Positions 42,522 through 52,827 are shown, counted from the stretch's first letter. The stretch is DNA of 64,000 nt from Pseudothermotoga elfii DSM 9442 = NBRC 107921 (GCF_000504085.1 NC_022792.1:310001-374000); one strand, 5' to 3'. The notes: a model not told the origin generated them from the letters alone. Made by a program: numbers and translations.

Positions 42522-43923
42522 TTTGGTTGCCGCAGTAGATATAGGTACTACAAATGTTAAAATAGGCCTTTTTAATTTCTCCGGGGAAAAAATCTTCTTG
42601 TTTCAGCAGAGGTGTTTTGAATCTTCCAGAAGTGGTGTTCATGAGGTAAGCACGGAGAAGTGGTGGAAAGCGGTAGTTCAAGGTTTTCACAGTATTGATT
42701 CTTCTTACAGAAAAAATATTGTTGCCATATGTATCACCGGTCAGGGACCAACTACAATAATGGTTGATGAAAGACAAAAGGTTTTCGGGAAAGCTATAAC
42801 TTGGATAGATAAAAGAGGATTTGAGTCTTTAAAGAAGATTATTGAGAAGGGCATTGATGGTCAGACAGCCACAGTTGTTGCTCATTTGATAGAAGTTGAG
42901 AAAAACTTAACTCAAAAAGTTTATTTATTACAGCCAAGTGATTTCATAATCATGAAATTAACCAGAAAGATAGTCAATGCGTCATTTCCACAAAGCGGAT
43001 ATCTTCCATGGAACAAAGAGACTCTCGAAAAATTTAATCTTGACAAAAAATTTTCAATACCGCCGCTGGTTAATACTGGAGAGGTGATTTCAAGTATAGA
43101 TAGGTCGATTGCCCGGGTTCTTGGCGTAAATGACAAAGCGCTGATCATTGCTGGTGCCCCGGATTTTGCAATGGCGCTTATTGGGACTGGGGTTCTTGAA
43201 GACGGGATGCTCTGTGACAGAGGTGGAACTTCACAGGGGCTTACCTTATGCAGTGCCAAAAAGATCTTGCATCCAGGTCTAATAACAACGCCATTCTTTC
43301 TGGATGATTACTGGAAAATAAGTGGTGTTATGACAACAACAGGCGGGGCTTATGAATGGTTTTCTCGTCAAGTGGCGAGGACTCGTCTGGTAAATTTAGC
43401 AAGATTGATGCAGATTAAAAGACCAACCGGTGTGATTTTTTTGCCCCACCTTAATGGGGAAAGGAGCCCTTACTGGAATCCCAGTCTCAGAGGTGCTTTT
43501 TTTGGTCTATCCTTCAATGATGATTGGAAAACTATGCTGGTGTCTGTTGTGGAAGGTGTTGCATATGCTATCAGAGAGATTGTTGAACTCATGAAAAAAA
43601 GCGGATGTGATATAAAGACGATAAGAACTACGGGAGGACAATCTTTAAATGATTTGTGGAATCAAACAAAATCAGACGTTCTCGGAAAAGAATTAGAAGT
43701 AGTAAATGTACACGAATCTGAGTTGCTTGGATGCGCAATAGTTGCGATCTCTTCTTTAAGTAAGGAGAGCTTTCTGCAGATAAGCAAAAAAATCGTCAGA
43801 GTCTCAAGAAAATTTCTGCCGTGTATGGATAAGCATGAAGTTTATAGCAGACTTTTCGAACTTTACCAATTGATACACAGACGTAACGAAGATATATTTG
43901 AAAAACTGACAAAATCACTCTAA
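42511..43923 (+). CDS. FGGY-family carbohydrate kinase
   Basis: 470 residues from GTG 42511, six bases after AAGGGGAG and overlapping the RpiR stop by 11 bp. The FGGY fold is shown by AAVDIGTTNVKIGLF, CITGQGPTTIMVDE, GAPDFAMALIGTGVLEDGMLCDRGGTSQG, FLPHLNGERSPYWNPSLRGAFFGLS (signature 2) and RTTGGQSLNDLWNQTKSDVLG. The family phosphorylates xylulose, ribulose, gluconate, glycerol, AI-2 and others; this one is closest in layout to xylulokinases but the substrate cannot be read. No isomerase or aldolase gene accompanies it. Confidence 0.88.
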   Translation: MFSDLVAAVDIGTTNVKIGLFNFSGEKIFLFQQRCFESSRSGVHEVSTEKWWKAVVQGFHSIDSSYRKNIVAICITGQGPTTIMVDERQKVFGKAITWIDKRGFESLKKIIEKGIDGQTATVVAHLIEVEKNLTQKVYLLQPSDFIIMKLTRKIVNASFPQSGYLPWNKETLEKFNLDKKFSIPPLVNTGEVISSIDRSIARVLGVNDKALIIAGAPDFAMALIGTGVLEDGMLCDRGGTSQGLTLCSAKKILHPGLITTPFFLDDYWKISGVMTTTGGAYEWFSRQVARTRLVNLARLMQIKRPTGVIFLPHLNGERSPYWNPSLRGAFFGLSFNDDWKTMLVSVVEGVAYAIREIVELMKKSGCDIKTIRTTGGQSLNDLWNQTKSDVLGKELEVVNVHESELLGCAIVAISSLSKESFLQISKKIVRVSRKFLPCMDKHEVYSRLFELYQLIHRRNEDIFEKLTKSL

Positions 43924-44880
43924 GGCCGAGAAAAACCTGGTTGCAGCAAGGGCATTAGCCTGTGGGTTGTATCCACCTTCCTGGACTACCAGCACGGGTA
44001 ATTTTAATGCACCGATTTGTCTTGCAATTTTGGCGTAATCTTCATCACAGAGGGAAAATCTGCCTACAGGATCATCTTTATGAGTATCAAAACCAAGTGA
44101 TATGATTAACACATCAGGGTAATAATCTTTGATTTCTCTTAAAGCATAGGTGAGTGCCTCAGAGTATTCGTTCCAGCCTGATCCAGCCTGAAGGGGCAAG
44201 TTCAGATTAAACCCTTCTCCGGGCCCATTGCCTATTTCGCTTGCTTTTCCGCTTATCCATGGGTAGAAAACCTGTGGATCGCCATGGATAGATATGTAAT
44301 AAACCCAGTCAACATCATAAAAAATCTGCTGAGTACCATTTCCATGATGAAAATCCAGATCCAGGATGACTATTCTGTCCGCGCCACGTTTCAAAAAATA
44401 GTATGCAGCTATGGCGGCATTGTTGAAATAGCAATACCCGCCACACAAATCCATTGTTGCATGGTGTCCGGGCGGTCTCGTTAAGGCGTAGACGGTATTT
44501 GTACTTGAATCAACAAAACTCGCTGCTGTTAAAACAACATCAACGGCTTTCTTTGATGCCTCAAATGTATTTTTTTTAACAGGAGTACCTGTATCAAAAC
44601 ACCTGTCAAAGCCGAACACTTCCATGAGGTATTCATCTTGATCAGATAAAGAAGAAGACTTGTTTTTGAGCCATTCAACATATGATTCATCATGAACCAT
44701 GTAGATATAACTCATTGGGAATTTGTTTGGAGGTGTCAGATTGTCAAAACCGCTTAATATCAATGCATCTTTTATCGAGTCTATTCTCTCGGGCTTTTCA
44801 GGGTTTTCTATGAATCTTCCGTTGTCTATCTCCTTGGTTGGTTTGTGAAAAATATGGGATGGATCATAAACTATTTTCAT
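43915..44880 (-). CDS. Histone deacetylase-family (AcuC-like) amidohydrolase
   Basis: 321 residues. Zinc-hydrolase signatures are complete: RPPGHHATMDLCGGYCYFNNAA (His-His charge relay), VILDLDFHHGNGTQQIFYD (Asp and His ligands), ISIHGDPQVFYPW and ISLGFDTHKDDPVGRFSLCD (second Asp ligand). Bacterial members deacetylate acetylpolyamines, acetoin-related enzymes such as acetyl-CoA synthetase, or other amides. It is the last gene of the gyrA-lexA string, and its end overlaps the FGGY kinase gene by 9 bp, tail to tail. Confidence 0.9.
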   Translation of the reverse strand: MKIVYDPSHIFHKPTKEIDNGRFIENPEKPERIDSIKDALILSGFDNLTPPNKFPMSYIYMVHDESYVEWLKNKSSSLSDQDEYLMEVFGFDRCFDTGTPVKKNTFEASKKAVDVVLTAASFVDSSTNTVYALTRPPGHHATMDLCGGYCYFNNAAIAAYYFLKRGADRIVILDLDFHHGNGTQQIFYDVDWVYYISIHGDPQVFYPWISGKASEIGNGPGEGFNLNLPLQAGSGWNEYSEALTYALREIKDYYPDVLIISLGFDTHKDDPVGRFSLCDEDYAKIARQIGALKLPVLVVQEGGYNPQANALAATRFFSALE

Positions 44881-45314
44881 TTATCCATCTCCTCAATCTT
44901 CTGAACACGATTTTCATGTCTTCCACCCTCAAATTTTTCTTCTATGAAGGCATCAACTATCCATTGTGCCAGCTCGACAGCTATAAACCTTCCTGGCAAA
45001 ACAAGTATATTCGCGTTATTGTGAGACCTTGCAAGTTTTGCCATTTCTGGAAAAAGGCATAGAGCTGCCCTGATACCTTTTATCCTGTTGGCAGCAATAC
45101 TCATTCCAATTCCAGTACCGCATATAAGAATTCCGAAATCAGCCCTCTGGTTTTTAATATCTAAGGCTACCTTGGCCGCAAAATCTGGGTAATCAACTGA
45201 GTCTTCAGAATAAGTTCCCTCGTCCAGAATGTTGAATCCTTTGCTCACTAAATAACCTTTTATGGCTTCTTTCAATTTAAAGCCAGCGTGGTCACAACCG
45301 ATGGCTATCTTCAA
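44877..45314 (-). CDS. rpiB: Ribose-5-phosphate isomerase B
   Basis: 145 residues. MKIAIGCDHAGFKLKEAIKGYL, GTYSEDSVDYPDFA, ILICGTGIGMSIAANRIKGIRAALC (active-site Cys in ICGTGIG) and SHNNANILVLPGRFI are the complete RpiB set. It interconverts ribose-5-phosphate and ribulose-5-phosphate. Start and stop overlap the neighbouring genes by 4 bp each. Confidence 0.94.
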   Translation of the reverse strand: MKIAIGCDHAGFKLKEAIKGYLVSKGFNILDEGTYSEDSVDYPDFAAKVALDIKNQRADFGILICGTGIGMSIAANRIKGIRAALCLFPEMAKLARSHNNANILVLPGRFIAVELAQWIVDAFIEEKFEGGRHENRVQKIEEMDK

Positions 45315-45676
45315 TTTTGATCACCCTCAAGAAATACTTTCAATGCATCTTCAACAGTAGCACGTATAGAAAAGACAGAATCAAGCGATGTCATTTTAAA
45401 AATTCTTTTCAGGTTTTCTTCAAGACCGCATAGAATCAGTGCTCCACCATTCAATCTGCATGATTTCTGTAATCCGATTAGAACGCCAAGAGCAGAGCTG
45501 TCCATGTAATCAACGTGTGAGAGGTCTATTATCAGGTCAACTTTACCCTGATGAATGAATTCGCGTTTTATCTGCTCTTTAAGTTCCGCGGAGTTACTCA
45601 TATCTAATTCGCCATTTGGGCGAATTATCCATACATCTTTGATATTTGTAGCTGTGTAAAGTTCTTTTTTATCCAT
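45311..45676 (-). CDS. STAS-domain anti-sigma factor antagonist
   Basis: 121 residues. The STAS core VDLIIDLSHVDYMDSSALGVLIGLQKSC carries the conserved serine (DSSALG) that partner kinases phosphorylate in SpoIIAA/RsbV proteins; ALILCGLEENLKRIFKMTSLDSVF follows. No anti-sigma kinase or sigma factor gene is next to it. It overlaps lexA by 8 bp. The pairing of a STAS protein with lexA and rpiB is known in Thermotoga. Confidence 0.9.
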   Translation of the reverse strand: MDKKELYTATNIKDVWIIRPNGELDMSNSAELKEQIKREFIHQGKVDLIIDLSHVDYMDSSALGVLIGLQKSCRLNGGALILCGLEENLKRIFKMTSLDSVFSIRATVEDALKVFLEGDQN

Positions 45677-46271
45677 AGATTCTTATCACTCCCACCATTT
45701 TCCCAAGTATTTTCACGTTTTCTGGCTTAAGCTCAATCGGCTGCATTTTAGAGTTGGCTGGTTTAAGAATAATTTTTTCTGGCTCAATATAAATTTTTTT
45801 CAAAGTTGCTTCATTGCTATTTGTCAAAACCGCAACTATGTCACCATTATTTGCAGTGTTCTGTTTTCTTATAACTACATAGTCCTTATCCAGTATATGT
45901 TCCTCTATCATGCTTTCTCCTCTGACACGAAGTAAAAAATGATCGAATCCGATCTTTATCATTGCTTTCGGGACCTCAATGATCTCTGTTGGATTTTCTA
46001 TTGCTTCGATGGCATTGCCGGCAGCAATTGTTCCAACAACGGGTAATCTAATTGCCTCGGACCGGTTTAAAACCTTTATGCTACGTGCTCTTTTGCCTCT
46101 GGTTAGATAACCTTTCTTCTCAAGGGCGTTTAGATGCACTATTGCTCCTCGAGGAGTTATGCGAAACGCGCGTGCAATATCTCTTATGCTTGGTGGATAG
46201 CCATGTGAATCTATATAAGAGAGGACAAAATCGAGAATCTTCTTTTGCCTGTCGGTCAATTCTTTTTTCAT
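45669..46271 (-). CDS. lexA: LexA repressor
   Basis: 200 residues. N-terminal winged helix (TDRQKKILDFVLSYIDSHGYPPSIRDIARAF), Ala-Gly cleavage site in VGTIAAGNAIEA, catalytic serine in RGESMIEEHILDKDYVVI and catalytic lysine in NEATLKKIYIEP. RecA-stimulated self-cleavage lifts repression of DNA-damage genes. It sits between archease and the STAS gene with overlaps on both sides. Confidence 0.95.
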   Translation of the reverse strand: MKKELTDRQKKILDFVLSYIDSHGYPPSIRDIARAFRITPRGAIVHLNALEKKGYLTRGKRARSIKVLNRSEAIRLPVVGTIAAGNAIEAIENPTEIIEVPKAMIKIGFDHFLLRVRGESMIEEHILDKDYVVIRKQNTANNGDIVAVLTNSNEATLKKIYIEPEKIILKPANSKMQPIELKPENVKILGKMVGVIRIYG

Positions 46272-46642
46272 ACATCAAACACCACCTTCAACACAATCTT
46301 ACCTTTTTGATGCCGTAATTGCAAACCGTGATAGGTCAAAGCCTTCAATTCCGTTCCATATAGGTTCTCAATTTTTCTGAATTTGCAGATAAGTTTTTCC
46401 GATATTTTGCATTCATCAGGGAAAAACTTTTTCGCACTGATTGTATATATCCAGTCATTAACAACATCGAAAACCATATCTTCTGGGTTTTGCACTGGAT
46501 ACTCTTTTTTGATAAAATTGTTCTTTAATTCAGGGCTGTAGCAGCTTTTAAATATTTTTATTAAATCTGAGAAAATTTCCTGAAGATCGTCACAAACAAG
46601 TTCATAGCAAATATCTGATGGATGATTCAATTCTCTGTACAT
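46268..46642 (-). CDS. Archease-family protein
   Basis: 124 residues. [48 protein letters not shown] and [27 protein letters not shown] match the archease fold (PF01951), with its conserved Asp near the start and KALTYHG motif. Archease activates the RtcB tRNA ligase in archaea and eukaryotes. No rtcB is next to it. It overlaps gyrA by 16 bp and lexA by 4 bp. Confidence 0.88.
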   Translation of the reverse strand: MYRELNHPSDICYELVCDDLQEIFSDLIKIFKSCYSPELKNNFIKKEYPVQNPEDMVFDVVNDWIYTISAKKFFPDECKISEKLICKFRKIENLYGTELKALTYHGLQLRHQKGKIVLKVVFDV

Positions 46643-49053
46643 GTCTCTACAACAGCAAAGTGCGATACTTCATCATCTCCAGAGAGATCGACTATTTTTA
46701 CTCCTCTTGCTGTTCTGCTGAGTTGACTCACAGTGGATAAATTGAATCTTATGGATTGCCCATTTTTCGTCATAACGATCACATCCGATTTTGGGTCCGC
46801 CACGATATCGATTCCGCATAATTGTCCTGCTTTCTCAACACCCGGCATAGTTTTTATGCCAACTCCACCGCGACTTTGAACCCTGTAATCATTTACTGGT
46901 GTTCTTTTCCCAAAACCTCTCACTGTTATAGTGAGTATTTCGCAGTTTTCATCAGGCACATTCACCATACCAACCACTTCATCTTTTTCTCTGAGCCTGA
47001 TACCAATCACACCCATTGCGGACCGTCCCATTTGTCTGACATCTTTCAGCGGAAATCTTATTGCCATACCATTTTTTGTTGCAATTATTATTTGATCGTT
47101 TTCACTGCTCGAGAGAGTAGCAGAGACAACAACGTCGCTGTCAGAAAAGGTTATGGCTCTTATTCCTCTGCTTGTGGTATTTTCGAATTCTTTGAGTGGA
47201 GTTCTTTTTATTCTGCCACTCTTCGTAACAAGAACTAAATCGCCTTTCCATTCGTCAAAAGAAATCATCGTCAGGACAGATTCATCTTCTTCCAGATTCA
47301 GGTAAGCTCGAATCGGTTTTCCTTTGGTATCTCTTCCTGTAAGTTCGATCTCATAATTTTTCAATATATACGCTTTTCCCGCAGAAGTCACGAACAATGT
47401 TTGAGAATGCATCTTGCTTGTGCAGACGGTGAGTATTTCATCGTCATCGGCTGTCCGGGCACCAACGATTCCCTTTCCTCCGCGCCTCTGACTTCTGTAG
47501 TCTTTTAGACTTGTGGATTTTAAATATCCTTTTTCTGTGAGAGTTATTACAACATCTTCATTAGGTATCAGATCTTCTGGAGTGTAAGAAAGGCTATCGG
47601 TAATATTTTCTATCTTCGTTCTTCTTTCATCAGCGTATTTTTTCTTCAGTTCCTCAAGCTCTTGATACATAACATTATAAACTCTCTCATCTCGGGAAAG
47701 TATATCTTTGACATCTTCTATCTTTTTTATGAGTTGAGAATATTCGCCCTGCAATTTTTCTATCTCGAGCCCGGTCAATCTTCCCAGCCTCATATCAAGG
47801 ATCGCTTTTGCCTGTTCATTGGTTATTGAAAGAGCTTCGATTAGATTTTTCATGGCTTCTTCACTGTCTTTGCTGGTTCTCACTATATCGACAACTACGC
47901 CAATTGCCCTTGCCGCTTTCATTATGCCTTCCAAAATATGAGCTCTTCTTGAGTAAACCTTCAACTCATACTCAGCTCTTTTTCTTATAACATCAAATCG
48001 GTGTTTTATAAAGGCTTTCAAAAGCTGAGAAAGGTTCATAAGTTTTGGTCTGCGTCCGTCTATAACAAGCATTTGAACACTGAAAGAAGTTTGCAGTGAT
48101 GTATGCTTGTATAGATTGTTGAGAATAATTTCAGCGTTTGCGTTTTTTGGGATTTCAACGACTATTCTGAGCCCATTTTTGTCGGATTCATCCCGTATAT
48201 TCTTTATCATCATTTTTGGATTTTTTTCAGCATAAGAAGCTATTTCTTCTATCAAAGCGGCCTTACTTACATTGTATGGAATTTCTGTTATCACTACGTT
48301 GTTAAACCTCTTTCCTTCTTCGAAATGAACCTTTCCGCGAAGCACTATTCTTCCTTTTCCGGTTGCATAAACTTCGGTTAATTCATTTCCATTTACGATT
48401 AAAGCACCCGTTGGAAAATCTGGGCCTTTTATTATCCGCAACAAATCAGTTATTGTTGCCTCTGGATTTTCAATGAGCATTTCTATGGCGTTTACGACTT
48501 CTTGAAGATTATGGGGCGGAATGCTTGTAGCCATACCAACGGCTATACCATTAGCGCCGTTTATAAGAAGATTTGGAACCTTAGAGGGCAAGACCTCAGG
48601 TTCATCGAGTGAATCGTCGAAGTTTTTCGTCATTGTAACAGTTTCTTTATCAAGATCCTGAAGCATTTCTTCGGCAAGTTCAGAAAGTTTTGCCTCGGTG
48701 TATCTCATAGCCGCGGGAGGATCCCTATCTATAGATCCGAAATTTCCTTGACCTATTACAAGAGGATAACGTACCGAAAATGGTTGAGCAAGTCTCACAA
48801 GCGCATCGTAGACAGAAGCGTCACCATGAGGGTGATACTTACCCAAAACCTCACCAACAATCCTTGCACACTTCTTGGATTGGGCGTTGTGAGTTAAGCC
48901 CAATTCATGCATTGCGTAAAGAATTCTTCTTTGAACAGGCTTCAAACCATCCCGAACATCAGGGATAGCCCTGCCTATTATCACACTCATTGAATAGTTC
49001 ATGTAGAGTTCGACAAGTTCATCTTCTATATTTTTTGAAAGTATTTCTGCCAC
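46627..49053 (-). CDS. gyrA: DNA gyrase subunit A
   Basis: 808 residues. The N-terminus ([35 protein letters not shown]) and the catalytic tyrosine in [19 protein letters not shown] are standard. The C-terminal beta-pinwheel has the canonical GyrA box QRRGGKG, which distinguishes gyrase from topoisomerase IV. It cuts and rejoins DNA to introduce supercoils. It lies 12 bp after metG. Confidence 0.96.
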   Translation of the reverse strand: MAEILSKNIEDELVELYMNYSMSVIIGRAIPDVRDGLKPVQRRILYAMHELGLTHNAQSKKCARIVGEVLGKYHPHGDASVYDALVRLAQPFSVRYPLVIGQGNFGSIDRDPPAAMRYTEAKLSELAEEMLQDLDKETVTMTKNFDDSLDEPEVLPSKVPNLLINGANGIAVGMATSIPPHNLQEVVNAIEMLIENPEATITDLLRIIKGPDFPTGALIVNGNELTEVYATGKGRIVLRGKVHFEEGKRFNNVVITEIPYNVSKAALIEEIASYAEKNPKMMIKNIRDESDKNGLRIVVEIPKNANAEIILNNLYKHTSLQTSFSVQMLVIDGRRPKLMNLSQLLKAFIKHRFDVIRKRAEYELKVYSRRAHILEGIMKAARAIGVVVDIVRTSKDSEEAMKNLIEALSITNEQAKAILDMRLGRLTGLEIEKLQGEYSQLIKKIEDVKDILSRDERVYNVMYQELEELKKKYADERRTKIENITDSLSYTPEDLIPNEDVVITLTEKGYLKSTSLKDYRSQRRGGKGIVGARTADDDEILTVCTSKMHSQTLFVTSAGKAYILKNYEIELTGRDTKGKPIRAYLNLEEDESVLTMISFDEWKGDLVLVTKSGRIKRTPLKEFENTTSRGIRAITFSDSDVVVSATLSSSENDQIIIATKNGMAIRFPLKDVRQMGRSAMGVIGIRLREKDEVVGMVNVPDENCEILTITVRGFGKRTPVNDYRVQSRGGVGIKTMPGVEKAGQLCGIDIVADPKSDVIVMTKNGQSIRFNLSTVSQLSRTARGVKIVDLSGDDEVSHFAVVETCTEN

Positions 49054-49065
49054 TTTCTTGACCTC

Positions 49066-50940
49066 CTATGAAATTTGTGCGCCAGGAGATATCTCTCCAT
49101 CGATGGTCAGTATTTTTAAATCAGTGTCGTCTTTTGCAGCAAGGAGCATACCCTCAGATTCTATTCCCATCAGTTTCACAGGCTTCAGGTTTGAAACGAC
49201 CACAATATTCTTGCCAATCAAATCTTCTGGCTTATAGTACTTTGCTATACCGGCAACTATTTGTCTCGATCCAAGTTCACCAAGATCAACCAAAAGCTTT
49301 AGAAGCTTTTCGGATTTCGGTACTCTCTCTGCTGAAATTACCTTACCAACTCTCAGATTTACCTTCTTGAATTGGTCGAAATCTATAGTATCAGTCATCA
49401 AAACCTCACTCCTTTTTATCTCCTTCTGATCTCTTTTTGCAAACAAAGGTTCAGCGTGAACTGTCTTCTTGCCTGGCTTTAAGATATTCCAGGTTTCTAA
49501 CATATATTTTGAAGCTTTTTGATCAAAACCAAGTCTTGAAAAAACTTCTTCTGAAGAATCTGGCATTATAGGGGAAAACATAGTTGCAACTTTCAAGAGG
49601 GATTCACAAACATTGAACAAAACTGTACTGAGTTTGTCGAAATCTTTTTGCTTTGCCAGAACCCAGGGTTTTCTTTCGTCAAAATATTTGTTCGATATGG
49701 CCAGAGCCTCCATAACTTTTTCGACAGCCTGGGTGAGGGAATACTGATCCATAAACTGCTGGTATTCTTTGCAACACTGAAGGATATCGTGCTTAAATTT
49801 TTCATCTATTTGTTCATGTGCACCCGGCCGAGGCATTGTTGATGAATAATATTTTTTGATCATGGCTAAGGTTCTGTGAAGCAGATTTCCATAATCATTG
49901 GCGAGATCTGAATTTAATCTGTTTACAAGGTTTTTCTCCGAAAAATCTCCATCTTTTCCAAAATTAATATCTCTTACGAGATAAAATCTCAGGACATCGT
50001 TTCCATATTCCTCAACAAAATATTTTGGATCAATAGCATTTCCTAAGGATTTGGAAATTTTCTGACCGTCTACTGTTAGCCAACCATGTGCAAAAACAGT
50101 TCTCGGAAGCTCTAATCCGGCTGACATAAGCATTGCAGGCCAGATAATTGAATGAAATCTGTTGATTTCCTTGCCTATCAAGTGCAAATCAGCTGGCCAG
50201 TATTTTTCAAAAGTTTTCAGATCCTCAGGATAACCTATGGCGGAAATATAGTTTATGAGTGCATCAACCCAGACATAGATAACATGTTCTGGATCATCTG
50301 GCATCGGAACTCCCCATTTGAAAGTTGTTCTTGTTATGCTGAGATCTTTCAGACCACCTTCAAGTATCCTCATCATTTCATTTCTTCTGAAATCTGGCTG
50401 AACGAACTCAGGATGTTCTTCGTAATATCTGAGGAGTTTATCTTGATATCTGGAAAGCCTGAAAAAATAATTTTTCTCGCTGACATATTTTAATTCCCTG
50501 CCGCAGGAGGGGCAGAGTTTATCTGAACTTATTTCATCTTCATTCCAGTAGGTCTCGCATGGTACACAATACCATCCCCGATATTCACCTTTGTAGATGT
50601 CGTTGTTCTCAACCATCTTTTTAACAAAATACTGGACTACCTTCATATGGTTGGGATCGGTTGTCCTTATGAAGCCATCGTTAGTTATGTTTAGCTTTTT
50701 CCACAACTGTTTAAACCTGTCTGCCAATTCATCGCAGAAGCTCTGCGGATCTTTCCCAAGCGAGCTCGATGCCTGGAGGATCTTTTGCCCATGCTCGTCA
50801 GTGCCAGTTAGGAAAAAAACATCATAGCCCATCATTCGTTTATATCTTGCAATTATATCTGCGATAATAGTCGTATATGCGCTCCCGACATGTGGATCGG
50901 AGTTAACGTAGTATATAGGCGTGGTAATATAGAATTTCAA
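49066..50940 (-). CDS. metG: Methionyl-tRNA synthetase
   Basis: 624 residues from TTG 50940, seven bases after GGAGG; an in-frame ATG at 50961 lies before that site. Class I signatures are PHVGSAYTTI (HIGH-type) and KISKSLGN (KMSKS-type). One zinc knuckle is visible (CVPCETYW ... CPSCG). The C-terminal 110 residues (DTIDFDQFKKVNLRVGKVISAERVP onwards) form the tRNA-binding dimerisation domain. First of the string ending with the HDAC-like gene, after the metallo-beta-lactamase gene. Confidence 0.95.
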   Translation of the reverse strand: MKFYITTPIYYVNSDPHVGSAYTTIIADIIARYKRMMGYDVFFLTGTDEHGQKILQASSSLGKDPQSFCDELADRFKQLWKKLNITNDGFIRTTDPNHMKVVQYFVKKMVENNDIYKGEYRGWYCVPCETYWNEDEISSDKLCPSCGRELKYVSEKNYFFRLSRYQDKLLRYYEEHPEFVQPDFRRNEMMRILEGGLKDLSITRTTFKWGVPMPDDPEHVIYVWVDALINYISAIGYPEDLKTFEKYWPADLHLIGKEINRFHSIIWPAMLMSAGLELPRTVFAHGWLTVDGQKISKSLGNAIDPKYFVEEYGNDVLRFYLVRDINFGKDGDFSEKNLVNRLNSDLANDYGNLLHRTLAMIKKYYSSTMPRPGAHEQIDEKFKHDILQCCKEYQQFMDQYSLTQAVEKVMEALAISNKYFDERKPWVLAKQKDFDKLSTVLFNVCESLLKVATMFSPIMPDSSEEVFSRLGFDQKASKYMLETWNILKPGKKTVHAEPLFAKRDQKEIKRSEVLMTDTIDFDQFKKVNLRVGKVISAERVPKSEKLLKLLVDLGELGSRQIVAGIAKYYKPEDLIGKNIVVVSNLKPVKLMGIESEGMLLAAKDDTDLKILTIDGEISPGAQIS

Positions 50941-51017
50941 CAAATCACCTCCAGAGACCAATTATAATTTTACATCAATTTGTTTTCGATGAGATGCTGA
51001 TTTGTGTTGATTTTTTG

Positions 51018-52586
51018 TCAAGATATGTGGAATTTATTTCCATTTATAACTTTTCTTCCCCAACGCTCAACAAACCAGGATCTATCGAGTGTGTGAACCG
51101 GTAATATCAAATCCGGTGATATTGTATTTATTATACTTGAAAGTTTTTCGGCTGAAACGTGGCCTGATGCGTGAAACTGTTTCGAAAATCTGAGCTCTCC
51201 GTCAGAATCCACTCCAAATCCGAATGATTTGATAGAAAAACGGTCTATCCAGTTCTTAAATCTTCTGAAATCTATCTGTTGTTCTTCTGAATACGCTTCA
51301 CTTGTTGAATGAATGTATAAACAGTTTTCCAGAACATCTTCGTTTAAATCAAGAATGTTCGGTATATCCCAGTAACCGGCGGCTAATATGTACAATGATG
51401 GCTTATGGTTTATGTCGTCGGGTAAAAGTAAAATCTCATCTTTTTTTGCTTTTTCTACTACTTTTTTTTCTAAACCAATAAAAGAACTCTTTGCTGGATG
51501 GTAGATTTTGATGTGATTCTTTTCTGTATCATTCAATTTCCATAAAGGTTCTACCTCTCCCATAGTCTCGAGATATGCATAATCTTTTGGCATAACCACC
51601 AGAGTTCTTTCTGTCATTATTGCCACTTTCAGGAAAGTCATAAGTCTTTCAAGGTGTTTCATAGAAAAATCTGCTATAACAAGCTTATTTGTATTTTGAA
51701 GTAAGTTGAGAACATTTTGGAAGACATCCCATTCAGTTGTATCTTTTTCCGATTGACGGGTGGTTCGAGTACCTTCGACAATCAAAAGAAGTGGTTTTTT
51801 GTTTTTCAAGAGATCGAAGAACATATCACTTCTCTTAGAAAGTTGAACCCTTTTTTCGCCAAGGTTTTCCAGCCAGAAATTTTCTTCTTCAACACTTTCG
51901 GGCCCTGTTCTGAAATCACCGGTATAGGCAACCCACCAGTCGTCGACTCTGGCTATCAAGCCAGCTGAACCAATGATGGAATGGTAAACAGGTTGAATAT
52001 ACAGTTCATCTTTCCAGAGATTTTTGGCATCAATCTCTTCGAAGAAATCAGGTTCCAGGATTTTTTTCTGAGTTGACGAGGACAGTAAGCTGATCTTTCT
52101 GCGATTCTTCACATTTCGCTCTGCTACAAGGATATCATGCCTCAAAACATCATCATTATGCCCAACTTTTTTTCTTTTTTTTGGGTACAATTCATCCCAG
52201 ACATCCTGCCTTATCTGTGTCCCTGCTTTCATGATCGCAAATGTTTCACCGGTTACAAGCAACGGCAGGGATTCATCTATTAATCCTATCATCCCACAAT
52301 GATCGGCATGAGCATGGCTCAGGAACAAAAATGAGATTTTTGTATTTTCATCAAATTCTGGTGGTTGTAGATCTTTTCTGTAGATATTTATTCTTGGTAT
52401 CATATTTAACTTCAACAAATCATGAAGTATCTTACCAGATCTTGGTTTCAGGTATTCTTCGAAAAACAAAGACCATTTTGAAAAATTCAATCCAAAGTCA
52501 AGCATGAATCCATCATTGTGTTTGTCTGCAACCAGTATTTTGTTTCCACCTATGCAATCATAACCATCGAAAACTTTGATTATCAT
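51018..52586 (-). CDS. Metallo-beta-lactamase-fold nuclease-like protein (RNase J-like)
   Basis: 522 residues. Metal motifs are FLSHAHADHCGMIG (HxHxDH, about 88-101), YHSIIGSAGLIARVDDWWVAYTGDFRTGPE (His and Asp ligands) and, near the C-terminus, FSKQFHASGHVSAEKL and LILPVHT, which match the late beta-CASP motifs of RNase J (SGH and PVH). This suggests an RNA-processing enzyme, but it is diverged and carries insertions rich in charged residues, so another phosphodiesterase role is possible. It lies 77 bp before metG. Confidence 0.75.
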   Translation of the reverse strand: MIIKVFDGYDCIGGNKILVADKHNDGFMLDFGLNFSKWSLFFEEYLKPRSGKILHDLLKLNMIPRINIYRKDLQPPEFDENTKISFLFLSHAHADHCGMIGLIDESLPLLVTGETFAIMKAGTQIRQDVWDELYPKKRKKVGHNDDVLRHDILVAERNVKNRRKISLLSSSTQKKILEPDFFEEIDAKNLWKDELYIQPVYHSIIGSAGLIARVDDWWVAYTGDFRTGPESVEEENFWLENLGEKRVQLSKRSDMFFDLLKNKKPLLLIVEGTRTTRQSEKDTTEWDVFQNVLNLLQNTNKLVIADFSMKHLERLMTFLKVAIMTERTLVVMPKDYAYLETMGEVEPLWKLNDTEKNHIKIYHPAKSSFIGLEKKVVEKAKKDEILLLPDDINHKPSLYILAAGYWDIPNILDLNEDVLENCLYIHSTSEAYSEEQQIDFRRFKNWIDRFSIKSFGFGVDSDGELRFSKQFHASGHVSAEKLSSIINTISPDLILPVHTLDRSWFVERWGRKVINGNKFHIS

Positions 52587-52748
52587 TCAATCTCCTCCTG
52601 ATCAAAACCATAATAGCACGGAATATTGAAATTACAGATCGTTCTAAGAAATTTCGAATAATTATGAGCTAAAACGTAAAAACAAAAGAATATTGAGCAT
52701 AACTATTGCTGGGACAAAAATTCGATTCTTAATGATCGAAAACCAGGT

Positions 52749-52790
52749 TTGACCTTTATGATAAATTAAGATTACAATTTTTCGAGGAAA
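52749..52790 (+). promoter_or_regulatory. Promoter and operator of the xylooligosaccharide operon
   Basis: TTGACC (52749-52754), an 18-bp spacer and TACAAT (52773-52778) are followed at once by TTTTCGAGGAAA (52779-52790), an imperfect inverted repeat. The block recurs almost unchanged at 63226-63266, in front of the last permease. It is the likely site of the ROK regulator encoded at 61954. Confidence 0.75.
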
Positions 52791-52827
52791 TAAATAATTA
52801 AAGAACATCTGGGGGAGGTGAAGTTTC

